A stretch of DNA of 64,000 nucleotides, taken from positions 6,234,481 to 6,298,480 of the forward strand of contig NC_060111.1 of assembly GCF_021155765.1 (NCBI RefSeq). Reading direction: 5' to 3'. Positions 38,076 to 48,600 of this stretch are shown here, piece by piece. The number at the start of each line of letters is the position of its first letter. The first letter of the stretch is position 1. The notes under the pieces were generated by a model. The model was not told the origin of the DNA, ran no database searches, and worked only from the letters and a program-made list of their open reading frames with translations. The position numbers and the translations under genes are program-made. The stretch is from Diprion similis. Its lineage: Eukaryota; Arthropoda; Insecta; Hymenoptera; Diprionidae.

Positions 38076-40071
38076 ATGAAAATCACTATCGTGGAACTCC
38101 TGCTGATCGCCGGTAAGTTCTCATCTCTAAATAAAGCTTTTCAATATTAGCACTTTGTCGAATATCGAATGTAAATAAGCGCGTGAATCGTTTTCACAAC
38201 AATTTATGATATTGAACGAAATTGGATTGTAGTTACTCAACACATCTCTTTGCGCGTGGGTAGGCAACGTATTTTTCGATTAGAAACTAATTTGTTCTTC
38301 ATCATTAATTGTTTCAGCCACGGCGACTGCTATCGAATGGACCGATCTCCGTGGTAATTCATACTTTACAATAGGAATGAGAATGACATAGTTGTTGTTC
38401 ATTCGTTCCACTTCTCTTCACGATTTAACTAACTTTTCTCTGTTACTAAATTTCAGTGACGTGGAAATCACCGTCGCTTGATCCATGCCACTTGTCGAGC
38501 TATTACCAGATGCCCCGTACAAAAGCTGATGCCATTTCCGATGGCTGGGTTGAAGTATCAGGTGTCACTTCCTTGAATTTGGCCGTGTATTGCCGGGAAG
38601 GCGATGGTCGCGTCTGTCTTGAATACGATACTTATGGGAACATTGCCGCTGTACAGGTAATCGTTAATTGCGTTTTATCATTCTTACAATTAGCCAAATG
38701 GCTGCATGCTGTGCAGAAATTACCAAAGGCCACGCGGTTGGTGAAATTGGATAAATGTAGACGTGTATCATTGATCATTTTCTAGGCGGCCATACTCTAC
38801 AGCGATATTGCAGATCTGCAATGTAAACACAATTTATCGATATACAACCATTACCAGATTAAAACAATATTCAACCAAAAGTACCTGGCCGGTACCGTTT
38901 ACTTCATATCCCCAGGTTAGTGGCTACATTTCCTCTTACTGCAAGCATACAGTATACATTAGGGTGGGCCAAAAAAAAAAAAATTTCTGTTACCGTGAAA
39001 ATATCCTTTAAGATGATGAAAAACAAATTCTGTGAAAGTTTGAGATCTTAACATTAATATTAAGAGAGACCTCTTCACGATTTTTGACATTTTTTTTTGG
39101 CCCACTCTAGCATACATTTAACATTGTTATAAATTTTTTTGCTGCACAAATTTATCTCGCCAGTCAGATTCTACTTTCTGTGACGACAGATTAGTGTCAT
39201 AAGACGGTTACAAAATACCCTTATACAGCTAATTAGTTTTCTTTTTATCAATTGACGGTTAAATTATTGGTAATATTTTTTGGCTATTGTTTCGTTGGTA
39301 AAAGTTTGTACTGCAGTGAAATCCAATGTAAAAAATTTTCCGAGACAAAATTATCGATTCAGTAAATAGTTCTTTAGATATGTAGTTTTCGACTTTATCG
39401 ATGAAGCCCATATCCATCTGTATCATTATCTTTCCAGAGATTATTGCAGCTGGTGGACGATGCAAAACGAACGGTTTGACCGGTTCTGACGGAATATGGA
39501 TTGAAACAAAAGACGGATACATGAAAATTCACAGAGAGATATCACGTTTGGATTCTGCGTGGACGAAAGAAAACTGCGTTCCTACAATGGGTAATCCACT
39601 AATGATCATAGAATATTTTCAATTACTAATCAAGGCGAAATGTCGATAAGAATATCCGCTATTTCATGCGAAACATACTCAAACAGAATTCACAATTATA
39701 TCCACGAAGGTGTTCGACGTAGGTGGATGTTATTTCAGTCTGAAACGAGTATCAATGACTGACTACTTATTAAATATTTTCTACGTATTTTAGGCACTCA
39801 CTATTTTTACGGCATGGATAAATCTTCCGAGTGTTCAGCCCTCCAGCCTTGGTTCTTGTTGGCGCAAGATGGCCAGCTGAGTGGCGTTGGACTTCAGGGC
39901 TTCGGTCAGACGACTTACAGAACTAGAAACTATTACGAGACCATTCCATTGGCCTTTGTCAAATCCGTAATCCCGACGGCCCCAGAGTGTTTCATGAATT
40001 GGGCTGCGGAATACGGTGTAATTTCGATGCATATTTACTTCTCTTCCCAGCCGTGGGAAATCCAATGTTAA
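38076..40071 (+). CDS. Secreted cysteine-containing protein, tandem copy 1 (intact)
   Basis: Six exons with GT/AG ends: 38076-38112, 38318-38353, 38457-38656, 38786-38915, 39438-39590, 39794-40071. They join to 834 nt, 277 aa. Residues 1-17 are a signal peptide (MKITIVELLLIAATATA), so the product is secreted. The mature protein has nine cysteines (35, 70, 78, 104, 143, 181, 199, 251, 277) and one N-glycosylation sequon (N107-L-S). Recognisable blocks are SDGWVEVSGVTSLNLAVYC (52-70), GGRCKTNGLTGSDGIWIETK (about 140-159), THYFYGM (187-193), QPWFLLAQDGQLSG and, at the C terminus, SMHIYFSSQPWEIQC. It looks like an uncharacterised insect-type secreted family; I cannot name a function. An AATAAA at 40106-40111 follows the stop. 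Intron 4 holds a MITE missing from copy 2. Exons 1-3 and introns 1-2 are almost identical to copy 2, while exons 5-6 differ clearly. Confidence 0.9.
38961..39111. mobile_element. MITE in intron 4 of copy 1, with target-site duplication
   Basis: The 151-bp element starts AGGGTGGGCCAAAAAAAA, and its right end reads AGAGTGGGCCAAAAAAAA on the other strand after a few extra bases. It is flanked by ATACATT on both sides (38954-38960 and 39112-39118), a 7-bp candidate target-site duplication. Copy 2 has a single TATACATT at the same place in its intron 4 (about 43938), that is an empty site. No transposase is encoded. Confidence 0.85.
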
Positions 40072-40105
40072 TACAACAATACATGTGCAATTATGATTCT
40101 CGATT

Positions 40106-40111
40106 AATAAA
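40106..40111 (+). terminator. Polyadenylation signal, copy 1
   Basis: AATAAA lies 35 bases after the stop codon. Copy 2 has AATAAA in the same context (GATGAATAAAATTTTAT, about 44820). Confidence 0.75.
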
Positions 40112-40119
40112 ATTGTATA

Positions 40120-42300
40120 AATAAGCTGAAATATTTGTATTCGAACTTTCAATTTAGACCTCATATTGGACTTCCAATAACTCGAATTGACCTCCGTGTT
40201 GACACTTTCATAGATAGTATCCTCCTAGTAGCCCTTGAACTAAGACGTAACTATTGAAGTTTTCAGTTGAGGCTGAAAAAGATTAGGTACATTGTTTGAA
40301 ACTTTAAAAATAAGGGAGCAAAGTCAGAACAGCGAAAACATTTAATAGATTGATTAAAAAAATTTGAAATGGAGAAGTAAAGGTTAAAAAACTGAAAAAA
40401 GATAAGACTTCGTATCACTGAACGGATGGCGCCACAAATTCCAATATCTTTTTTCAGATCCAAATACTTTGAAGTGCTGATGATAACATTTTATTAGTAT
40501 TTAATTTTCCGAGTCACTACACGCACCATTGGGAATTTAGGATCGTGGTCATAAAATACAATGAAGTACGAAAGAGAAATAAATTTCCAGTGAATGGCAA
40601 TTTTGTGTCAAAGTTAAAGTTATGTGATAGTATGATCAAGAATGATTTCCAACGTATACCCGTTTTTCATTCTTCCACAACACTGTGACTTGTTTAGTTT
40701 CTCCATATCGTTTTTCAACTTTCATTGCTAGGGTCACTCTATTCAGATGTTCAGTATTCTCGATCAATCTTGCTCCAGTTTAATTCTGTAATCAGGAGAA
40801 CGGCCACAAAATTCTGTTTAATTTATCATCAACAGATGTAATTTTCGCGTATTCTGTATCATCTCAAGTCTTGGAAAACGTTATCGATGAAGTAGAATAT
40901 TCTACTCAAAATCGCAAGAAAAAGTGACACATCCGGCTTTTACGTAAAATATACTACGTAAAATATAGAATTTACTTTCCAAACGGCAACAACCACTGTG
41001 TGTCAAATAAAATCTGCTATATTTATAGTAAAAGACATAGTTGACATGGGTATTTTTGTCCAAAGACCTCGATGTGTAAATGAGCAAGCTATGAAAAAGA
41101 GAATCGACATGGCCAGAACCTCAAGTTGCGTAAAACAATGAAAATTGGAGACACAAAACTCCGATAAAAATTCGACAACTCTATCTTGCTACTGTTCTAT
41201 GCCTCTTGTGTTGTGTTGACAGATGAACTTATCGTACATACACTGATGGAATAACGTGACAGCCTGAACAACGCGATCTGGATGCTGGAATGACGGAGCG
41301 TGTGTTTTCCCTCCGACTGCTCAGAAGCGAGTCTAGAAATCAGATACCAGAAACGCCGAGCGAGCTGCGCGCGAGGCGGTCCGATGGTAACCGAATTGCC
41401 ACAGCACGTGGCGTCAGGCGTAAATCTGAAGTCCGACGACATTTGACCGAATGGAATATGCGTGAAAGTAAATCAAAAATGACTGAAAAAAAGGTAGACT
41501 CAGTCTTTTGACGATGTATAAACAAAATATTGAAACTCATGATATAATGTTATCAGTTACGCGTCCGCACGACCCTTCTATGTATAAGTATGTATCAAGA
41601 TTTGCAAATATAGGTATTTGGATATGTATAGATTTACTAACAACGGCTCCTGATTTTTACAGGGTGTAGTTACTTTTTGGATCGATTTTCTGAATCTAAT
41701 AGTATCAGAAATGTCCAATTTTATTCAAGGCAGTAATCTTTATCCTGAATTCGTGGTGGTAGACAAGTCATCCTCTAGGCTGATATGCTGTCATCAACGT
41801 TTTACGGCTCAATTAATCACTTTATATCAAATTGACGTCATCGTCACATCATTTTTGTAGGCCTTTTTCAAAATGATTTACCGAATGAAATACAATGCGA
41901 AATACCCAATTCGATTACAGACAAAAACATGAATACGTCATCATAGTTTCCACGGAGCTTATCCAAATGGGGTGAAATACGCCAACGATGTTTCCACAGT
42001 TCTAATTGTACTGGCAAAAAAGGCGATATAATCGAATCGGTTCATCTAATGTACGACCACATTGGTGTTTCCCAGCAATTGTATAAGACTGCATAATCGT
42101 ATGCCTGAAGTGCCATATTACTCAAAATGTCAGCGAACCGTTGAGAAGGATGAAGGCACCCGGTGAATAATAATACATGAACAGTTGTGATATGAATTTT
42201 CAATATTCAATCGCTTCCAAGTTTTTGTATATTATACTGAAGCCAACAAATTCAGTGAAATAAATAATCTTATTGTTAACGGCACCTCAGATAACTTCTG
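40120..42300. other. Spacer between the tandem gene copies
   Basis: No gene is supported. About 41270-41450 is a GC-rich island (CTGCGCGCGAGGCGGTCC) without a recognisable product. It lies in the extra 1.2 kb that unit 1 has relative to unit 2, so it may be an insertion. The downstream homology block with unit 2 is at about 42075-42280. Frames open in that block in both copies show mostly non-synonymous differences, which argues against coding. Confidence 0.5.
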
Positions 42301-43002
42301 GATTAAGATAAAGACTAAAAAGTGAACGCACTTGAAGCGTTGAAGCATTTTTGAAACATTCTTTCAAATTAATGAATTATAACAAAAGTTGTACAAAAAC
42401 TAACGGGACTATAACTTTACTCGTTTGATTATGTTCATAAAAATTGAGTAACTGGAGAAAAATCACGTTTATCAATGGTTGCGGACGTGGGAAAAAGTTA
42501 CGCAACTCAGGCTTGTTTGATGATTAGAAGATATCTGGAATCACGTGTAAAAATACTGAGTTTTTGACCAAACTTTGAATGCGCCATACGTACAGCTGCA
42601 TCATTGCAAAGCCGAGTGATGGATTGTAAATAAATTGAAAGTCCATCACGTAAGTGCGCATAGTTTAATATTTAATTAATTGTTGAAACAAAAGCGATGG
42701 ATAGAGAAAAGCAAAATGCCTGAAAAGTTTTGTCCCAATTGAAGAGTTTGTAAATGACGTGCAAAGCATTAATTTTTACGTGCAACTGCATCGTTGTAAA
42801 CCCTGTTATAATTTAGCGATGAAATTTTCAATCCGCTATAGATTAACGTTCCGTCAAATTCAACTTGTATTCGGAAGCTCCGGTCTATTCCGTATTTGAA
42901 ATGACAAAAATTAATAAGTCATCAGCGAGTTAAAGTAGAGACGAAACCGATATGTTCCCTCTCCGGTACGAAAAATCTGTGTGGATGAGTCTGCCCAGAC
43001 AG

Positions 43003-43010
43003 TATATAAA
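43003..43010 (+). promoter_or_regulatory. TATA box of secreted-protein gene copy 2
   Basis: TATATAAA lies 61 bases before the ATG at 43064, matching the position and spacing in copy 1. Confidence 0.7.
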
Positions 43011-43063
43011 CCCTCGTCAAAAAATGCTCGATTCACTGTCTCACAAATATCCAGTTTGCCAGC

Positions 43064-44785
43064 ATGAAGATCACTATCGTGGAACTCCTACTGATCGCTG
43101 GTAAGTTCTCATCTCTGAATAGAGCTTTTCAATAATAGCACTTTATCGAATATCGAATGTAAATAAGCGCGTGAACCGTTTTCACGACAATTTATGATAT
43201 TGAACGAAACTGGATTGTAGTTACTCAACACATCTCTCTGCGCGTGGGTAGGCAACGTATTTTTCGATTGGAAACTAATTTGTTCTTCATCATTAATTGT
43301 TTCAGCCACGGCGACTGCTATCGAATGGACCGATCTCCGTGGTAATTAATACTTTACAATAGGAATGAGAATGACATAGTTTTTGTTCATTCGTTCCACT
43401 TCTCTTCACGATTTAACTAACTTTTCTCTGTTACTAAATTTCAGTGACGTGGAAATCACCGTCGCTTGATCCATGCCACTTGTCGAGCTATTACCAGATG
43501 CCCCGTACAAAAGCTGATGCCATTTCCGATGGCTGGGTTGCAGTATCAGGTGTCACTTCCTTGAATTTGGCCGTGTATTGCCGGGAAGGCGATGGTCGCG
43601 TCTGTCTTGGATACGATACTTATGGGAACATTGCCGCTGTACAGGTAATCGTTACTTGCGTTTTATCATTTTTACAACTAGCCGAATGGCTGGGTGCTGT
43701 GCAGAAATTACCAAAGGCACTCGGTTGGAAAAATTGGATAAATTTAGACGTGTATCATTCATTTTCTAGGCGGCCTTACTCTACAAAGATGATGCAGATC
43801 TGTGAAGGGTATACAATTTGCCGTTAATGAACTATTACCAGATTAAAACAATATTCAACGAAAAGTACTTGGCCAGTACCCTTTACTTTATATCCCCAGG
43901 TTAGTGGCTATATTTCCTCTCACTACAAACATATATGTATACATTCAACATCGTTATTCCACTTTCTGTGAAATCAAACTAATATTATTATACGGAAAAA
44001 AAATATCTTTACACAATTAATTTGCTTACTTTTCATCAGTGGCAAATAGTTTCTTCGATTTCTGGTTTTCGACGTTGTAGGCAAAATCCATATGAATTTA
44101 ATTATCATAATTTTTCCAGAGACTATTGCAGCTGGCGGACGATGCGAAACCAACGATCTGACCGGCAATGACGGAATATGGATTGGAACAAGGGACGGAT
44201 ATATGAAAATCCCCAGAAATGTATCATATTTGGATTCTGAATGGAGGAACGACACCTGCGTTCCTGCAATGGGTGATTCACATTCTTTGATCAAAGAATA
44301 TTTTCAATCACTAATAAGCGTGAAATATCTATAAGACTACAAAGCTTCCGCTATTTCATGCAAAACAATCCAACAGGTGTAGAGTTTTATCAGCCACATT
44401 CAAATAGAATTCACGAGTTGCAATGAAGCTGTACGACATAGATGAATATTGTTCCAATCTGACACGAGTATCCGTGATTATTTATCAAATATTCTTCACC
44501 TTTTCAGGCACTCACTACATCCACGGCATGAGTACATCCTCTGGGTGTAAAGTCACCCAGCCTTGGATCTTGATGGCACAAGATGGCCAACTGAGCGGGC
44601 TTGCACTGCTGGGATTGGGTAAGCCGACTTACCGAACTCGACACTACTATGAGGACATTACAGTGGCCGGTGTTAAACGCGTATTCACGACGGACCCACA
44701 GTGTTTCGTCGATTGGGTTACGGAATACGGTTTAATGTCAATGCACATTTACTTCACTTCCGAGCCATGGGAAATTCAATGTTAA
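43064..44785 (+). pseudogene. Secreted-protein gene, tandem copy 2, with in-frame TGA in exon 4
   Basis: Six exons match copy 1 in position, phase and exact length: 43064-43100, 43306-43341, 43445-43644, 43770-43899, 44120-44272, 44508-44785 (37, 36, 200, 130, 153, 278 nt). All splice sites are GT/AG. In exon 4 codon 103 is TGA (43803-43805) where copy 1 has CAA. A normal reading would stop after 102 residues. Otherwise the frame is open to the TAA at 44783-44785, with no frameshift. Exons 5 and 6 differ from copy 1 by many synonymous as well as amino-acid changes, and cysteines 143, 181, 199, 251 and 277 are kept. The ninth cysteine of copy 1 (104) is arginine here. So the gene was under constraint until recently, or is still read. 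It could be a young pseudogene, a truncated secreted peptide gene, a null allele, an assembly error or a readthrough gene. Confidence 0.8.
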
Positions 44786-44829
44786 TTACAACAATCCATG
44801 TGCAACAATTATTTTCGATGAATAAAATT

Positions 44830-46530
44830 TTATGAATATATCGAAATACTTGCATCTGAACTTTTAATTTATACCTAATGTTAGACTGGATCACTGTGTT
44901 GTCACATTTCTGGACGGTATTTAGGTGTCACGCGTAGTAACACAGTTAAGCTAAACAAAAAAAAAACCTATTTCCAGTCTATCGAAGTTTAATCTGCATC
45001 TTACAGATACTTTACTAAGTTGCAAATTTGATTTCAATTATGCTTCCAGTCATTTAAACAGTTTCAACTTATTACTGTACTCATGTAGCAATAATTTTTT
45101 GTGACATCTATTATCTGAGGTTGTTATAGTTATGATTTTTTCAATTCACTATTTTGTGAGACTAATCTGATTATTTTTTTGATTAATTGATTTTCCAATT
45201 ACATGCATGATCAATCGCTTGAACTTGAACTTCGCTTCTCGTGTTTCTTTGGTTGAGAGAATTGTCAGAATCTAAATATACAGTTTTAAGTTGAAACCGA
45301 GAACAGGAAACCGCAGAATCTAATGTAGTAAATGGAAATTAAACTCAGAATTTCAATCAGAACTTGTGATATAGATATACGAAAGACATACGCCTCTCAA
45401 GAGTTTTAACGATGAAAAGAAATATTCCGTGTTGTATGCAAATTCCACAAAGTAGACGTGAATCATCATATTTTATTGTTGATTCAACTCATACGATCGA
45501 AGTAATCGGGACAAATTCGTTAAGAAGCTCTTGACGCAATTTGACAGTGTGCAAAGTTGTGTATACAACTGAATTGGTATTGTATAAGCCTGCATAATCG
45601 TATGCTTGAAGTACCATATTACTCAAAGTGTCAGTGAACCGTTGAGACGGATGAAGGCACCCGGTGAATAATAATACACGCATAGTTGTGAAATGAATCT
45701 TAGATATACATATAATCACTTCAAAGTCTTCGTACATGATACTGAAGCCGGCAGATTTAGTTAAATAAATAATCGTGTTGTTAAAATTTGTTGATTGCTT
45801 GTCTGATTTCACTTGTGCAACTCAACCATGTGAAAGCTGCAGAAGTTGACAAATTAAAAACGATCAGCTATTATGCGATTTTCATTGCTTCACTCTTTCT
45901 TCTCCTGGATTTCAATAATACTTCCAGTCATTTACATAGCTTCCAGCTAATACTGTATTTATTCTACATGATCGGCATTGATTTTTTATAGTATTTATTA
46001 TTCGAAATTGCGATAGCTGTGGCGATTTTAACTCACTGTTTTGCAAAGCTAATCTAATAATTTTTCCCGTTTTATGGATCGTTTAAATAATTGTGATAAC
46101 AATTATTGCGCTAATCGCCGTCAATCGAATAGCTCACCTCAAAGTAAGAATGGAGTACATACGTGTAGGTTTCTCATAGTATGAGAACGAACAATACCTT
46201 TCAAGGATTAGATCGTATATATAAGTTGAAATAAGTAAACAACAGACCAAACGAACCGACGAGAGGTCAAGCGAACCGATAGTGAAGCAGTGTGTAAACG
46301 AATGCGAAAGTGATCGGTCGGAAATGCGTGATACGTGAGAAACTACGTAGAAAGAATAAACTACGCTCGATCGACGATTTAACATTAAGTTGAATAATTT
46401 ATCAGTATTGTTAGATGCGACCCTTGTTAGTGATTTCTATCGTATTACCCTTGAAATTTGTTCCGTCTAGCTATCAACGTAGTTATTGCTGGCAACCCTT
46501 ACGGCTATCTCTTCTCGATTTCCCACCAGC
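44830..46530. other. Gene-free region downstream of the gene pair
   Basis: No coding exon is supported. The downstream homology block of the duplication is at about 45575-45790. The minus-strand frame at 45489-45812 covers this block, but its counterpart at 42075 does not keep it. No other features are seen up to the hairpin at 46534. Confidence 0.5.
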
Positions 46531-46533
46531 CTT

Positions 46534-46707
46534 AAGACTGGAATTTCATGAGCAGCAAAAACTAGCAGCAGCAGTATCCCCCACCATCCAAGCATTTTGA
46601 TTAGCTAACTAAGGTTAGGTTAGATTAGTCAACCAATCAGAATGCGTGAATGGTGGGGGAACGTTGCTGCTGCTGCTACGTTTTGCTACTCAGAAAATTC
46701 CAGTCTT
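46534..46707. repeat. 174-bp near-perfect inverted repeat (hairpin)
   Basis: The left arm starts AAGACTGGAATTTCATGAGC; the right arm ends with its complement (AGAAAATTCCAGTCTT). Internal pairs include GCAGCAGCAG / CTGCTGCTGCTGC, CCCCCACCAT / ATGGTGGGGG and GCATTTTGATTAGC / (CAATCAGAATGC). The loop is short (around TAAGGTTAGGTTAGATTAG, 46606-46624). It could be a short MITE or, if transcribed, a hairpin RNA precursor. Confidence 0.85.
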
Positions 46708-46758
46708 GGTTGTTCACCGTTCTCTTCGGTAGAATTACTTCCTAGAGAGTTACTTCGT

Positions 46759-47854
46759 GTGTGTTCCAAAATAACCGGAAGCGCTAAAAAGTCCCTAGGA
46801 CAGACGCAGAGCTAATCATGAACTTCGCCAGCATAGAAGAAGTAAAAGGATTGCTGATAGCAGTGGGAGATAAATTTTATTGTATGTTAGCGTGGTCTTT
46901 ATTTAAGGTAAAAAAAAAAAAAAATCCATGCGGGAGTCCCTCCAATCGCTTAAAAATTATTAGAAAATAGCTCCCTAGTTTTTCCAGATTTTTATTTTAG
47001 TCTCATCGTCTTCCTATGTTAGAGAGAAGTTTCGAATTATTCAAAAACATCCGTATATTTACTTGAAGTGAAATTATTTTTCACCACTTATTGGTGCTGT
47101 CAAAAATCTTTTATCTTTTTTGATTAATATAAGTTTAGCCGGACAAACTATCAAAGTAATCTAATTTAATTATTGGAATCATTTGCAGTTCGTCTGGTAA
47201 ATCATTGTAGTGCACTTAGAATTGTTTGATAGTGAACCAATCTTTAAAAAAAAAAAAAATGATAAATTCTACATGCATCTATAGTCGACAATCTCGTAAA
47301 AAAATCAATATTTTCAATAAATTCCGTCACATATCGATGGAGAATCGTTTTTAGGGTAATAAATGATTGTTGCAATTGTTTAATGGTTAACCCCTTCTTC
47401 TGATTTATTAAAATTACAAAATTACAAAGTAGGTGTTATGACGTCATTATAATTTTTTCTACAACAGTATCGTTGTCCAATGATAACGTCAAAACCCCCA
47501 ATTTTATAATTTCAATAAATCAGAAGAAGGGATTAGCTATCAAACAATTGCAACAATCAATTATTGTCTCACCAACGATTCTCTATCGATATATGAAGGA
47601 ATGTGTTGAAAATATTGAATTTTTGATACATGTAGAATTTTTTATTATTTTTTTTTAAAGAACAGTTCATTATCAAACTATTCCAACCGCACTACAATCA
47701 TCTACAGACGAACTGAAAATGATTTCATCAATTAAATTATATTAATTTGATAGTTTGTTGGCTAAACTCATATTAATTCTTTTTTTTTTTTTTAGTTCTA
47801 CCGTTATTCTAGGGAGTTTTTTTTTTACCGCTCTCAGCTAATTTCGGAACGCTC
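46759..47854. mobile_element. Composite MITE / foldback element
   Basis: The outer ends resemble the small element at 35345-35474: the left end is GTGTGTTCC, then GTCCCTAGGACAGACGCAGAGC; the right end is CTAGGGAG, then TTCGGAACGC. Inside is a long foldback. Its left arm (about 47121-47455) and right arm (about 47470-47782) are inverted copies, for example TTTAGCCGGACAAACTATCAA versus (complement) TTTAGCCAACAAACTATCAA. Both arms contain CCTTCTTCTGATTTATT, one as its complement. There is no long ORF, so it is non-autonomous. It ends about 60 bp before the presumed non-coding first exon of PHPT1. Confidence 0.75.
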
Positions 47855-47918
47855 GAAAAAGAATCGCGTCAAGGTCGGTGATAGTGAAAGTGACTGGATA
47901 GCCGGCGATTTTAATCAG
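47855..47918 (+). other. Possible non-coding first exon of PHPT1
   Basis: The stretch ends AATCAG|GTAAGT (donor at 47919) and is followed 505 bases later by a strong acceptor at 48421-48423, just before the PHPT1 start codon. It is GC-richer than its flanks. The transcription start is not defined by sequence, so the left border is only the edge of the upstream element. Confidence 0.35.
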
Positions 47919-48461
47919 GTAAGTTTTGACGTTTAAAACACGGTAATTTTAGTGTGACAGTTAATATCAGCAATCGCGTTTAGAGCCCTGAACTATGCTA
48001 AATAATTCGATGTAACCTCCGTCTCACTGCTTTGCTGCGAATCGGCTATTTCAATGTTTTTGTTTACCTCAATTCAAGCACGCCTCACTTCACGTCGAAC
48101 CGGCAAATGGTGTTTTAGGGCTTAATTACTGGACGCAAAGCTTCCTTTGACCTTTCTCTGTGAAAACAAATTCGTACCGGCTCTAAAGTTTCATTTTCTT
48201 TGTCTATCATGCCCAGAAAATCGAACATTCGAACTTTGTATTTGGAGGTTATGTCCGGATCATTTGAATGAACGAATTTTGCATCGTATTTCAATATTTC
48301 TCGCGTTAATTTTTACGTCATTCACAATCTCGGATTGTTGAATTCTTTCCTCTGCATGTTAGTCCGCTTGTGTTTATCGTTTTCTCTTTATCGCAGTCTT
48401 TTAATTCTTTTCACTTATTTCAGTGCTGTAATAAAATTGGCTGCAAGTACACGGCGGAAAC

Positions 48462-48600
48462 ATGTCCGAACTACTCGACGCAATACCTGATGTGGACATC
48501 GATGACAACGGGAAGTTCAAGTACATTTTAATCCATGTATTCGACGCCGAGAAGGATACAGTCAAGACCATCGTCAGAGGACACCTCAGAGAGTATCATG
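48462..48600 (+). CDS. PHPT1: PHPT1 / janus-A first coding exon (partial gene)
   Basis: ATG at 48462 lies 38 bases after an acceptor (CTTATTTCAG, ending 48423). The exon ends CAT G|GTGAGT at 48600. It encodes MSELLDAIPDVDIDDNGKFK and continues YILIHVFD, KTIVRGHLREYH (46 residues plus one base). This matches the N terminus of 14-kDa phosphohistidine phosphatase (IPDVDID, FKY-ILI-V, IVRG, EYH). In human PHPT1 the last histidine here (H53) is the catalytic base; it is H46 in this protein. The enzyme removes phosphate from histidine residues in the cytosol. The next exon should carry the ECLGGGRI and KIHVYGYS-type blocks. I find none on this strand up to the window end. A splice to the AG at 49413 would add only DIIAG before a stop (49428-49430). 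Confidence 0.85.

Larger units (their letters stand above)
37550..42280. repeat. Tandem gene duplication, unit 1
   Basis: Unit 1 is homologous to 42300-45790. Shared landmarks outside the genes are the promoter block TTTTTGACCAAACTTTGAATGCG-like at about 37835/42560, the stretch AAAAATTGAGTAACTGG-like upstream of it, and a downstream block CTGCATAATCGTATG / GGCACCCGGTGAATAATAA at about 42090-42170 and 45590-45675. In unit 1 the gap between gene and downstream block is about 2.0 kb; in unit 2 it is 0.75 kb. Unit 1 therefore has about 1.2 kb extra, or unit 2 has lost it. Confidence 0.85.
42300..45790. repeat. Tandem gene duplication, unit 2
   Basis: This is the homologue of 37550-42280. It contains promoter, gene copy 2 and the downstream block CTGCATAATCGTATG (about 45590). 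The upstream part is moderately diverged. From about 43028 to 43650 it is nearly identical to unit 1, including introns. From exon 4 on it is diverged again. Confidence 0.85.

Noticed and set aside
45489-45812. 107-codon minus-strand frame as a gene conserved in the duplicated block
   Set aside because: In the homologous block at about 42075 most differences change the amino acid (about five of seven in the compared stretch), so there is no sign of protein constraint.
46606-46624. Telomere-type TTAGG repeats in the hairpin loop
   Set aside because: Only two imperfect units are present, which chance explains.
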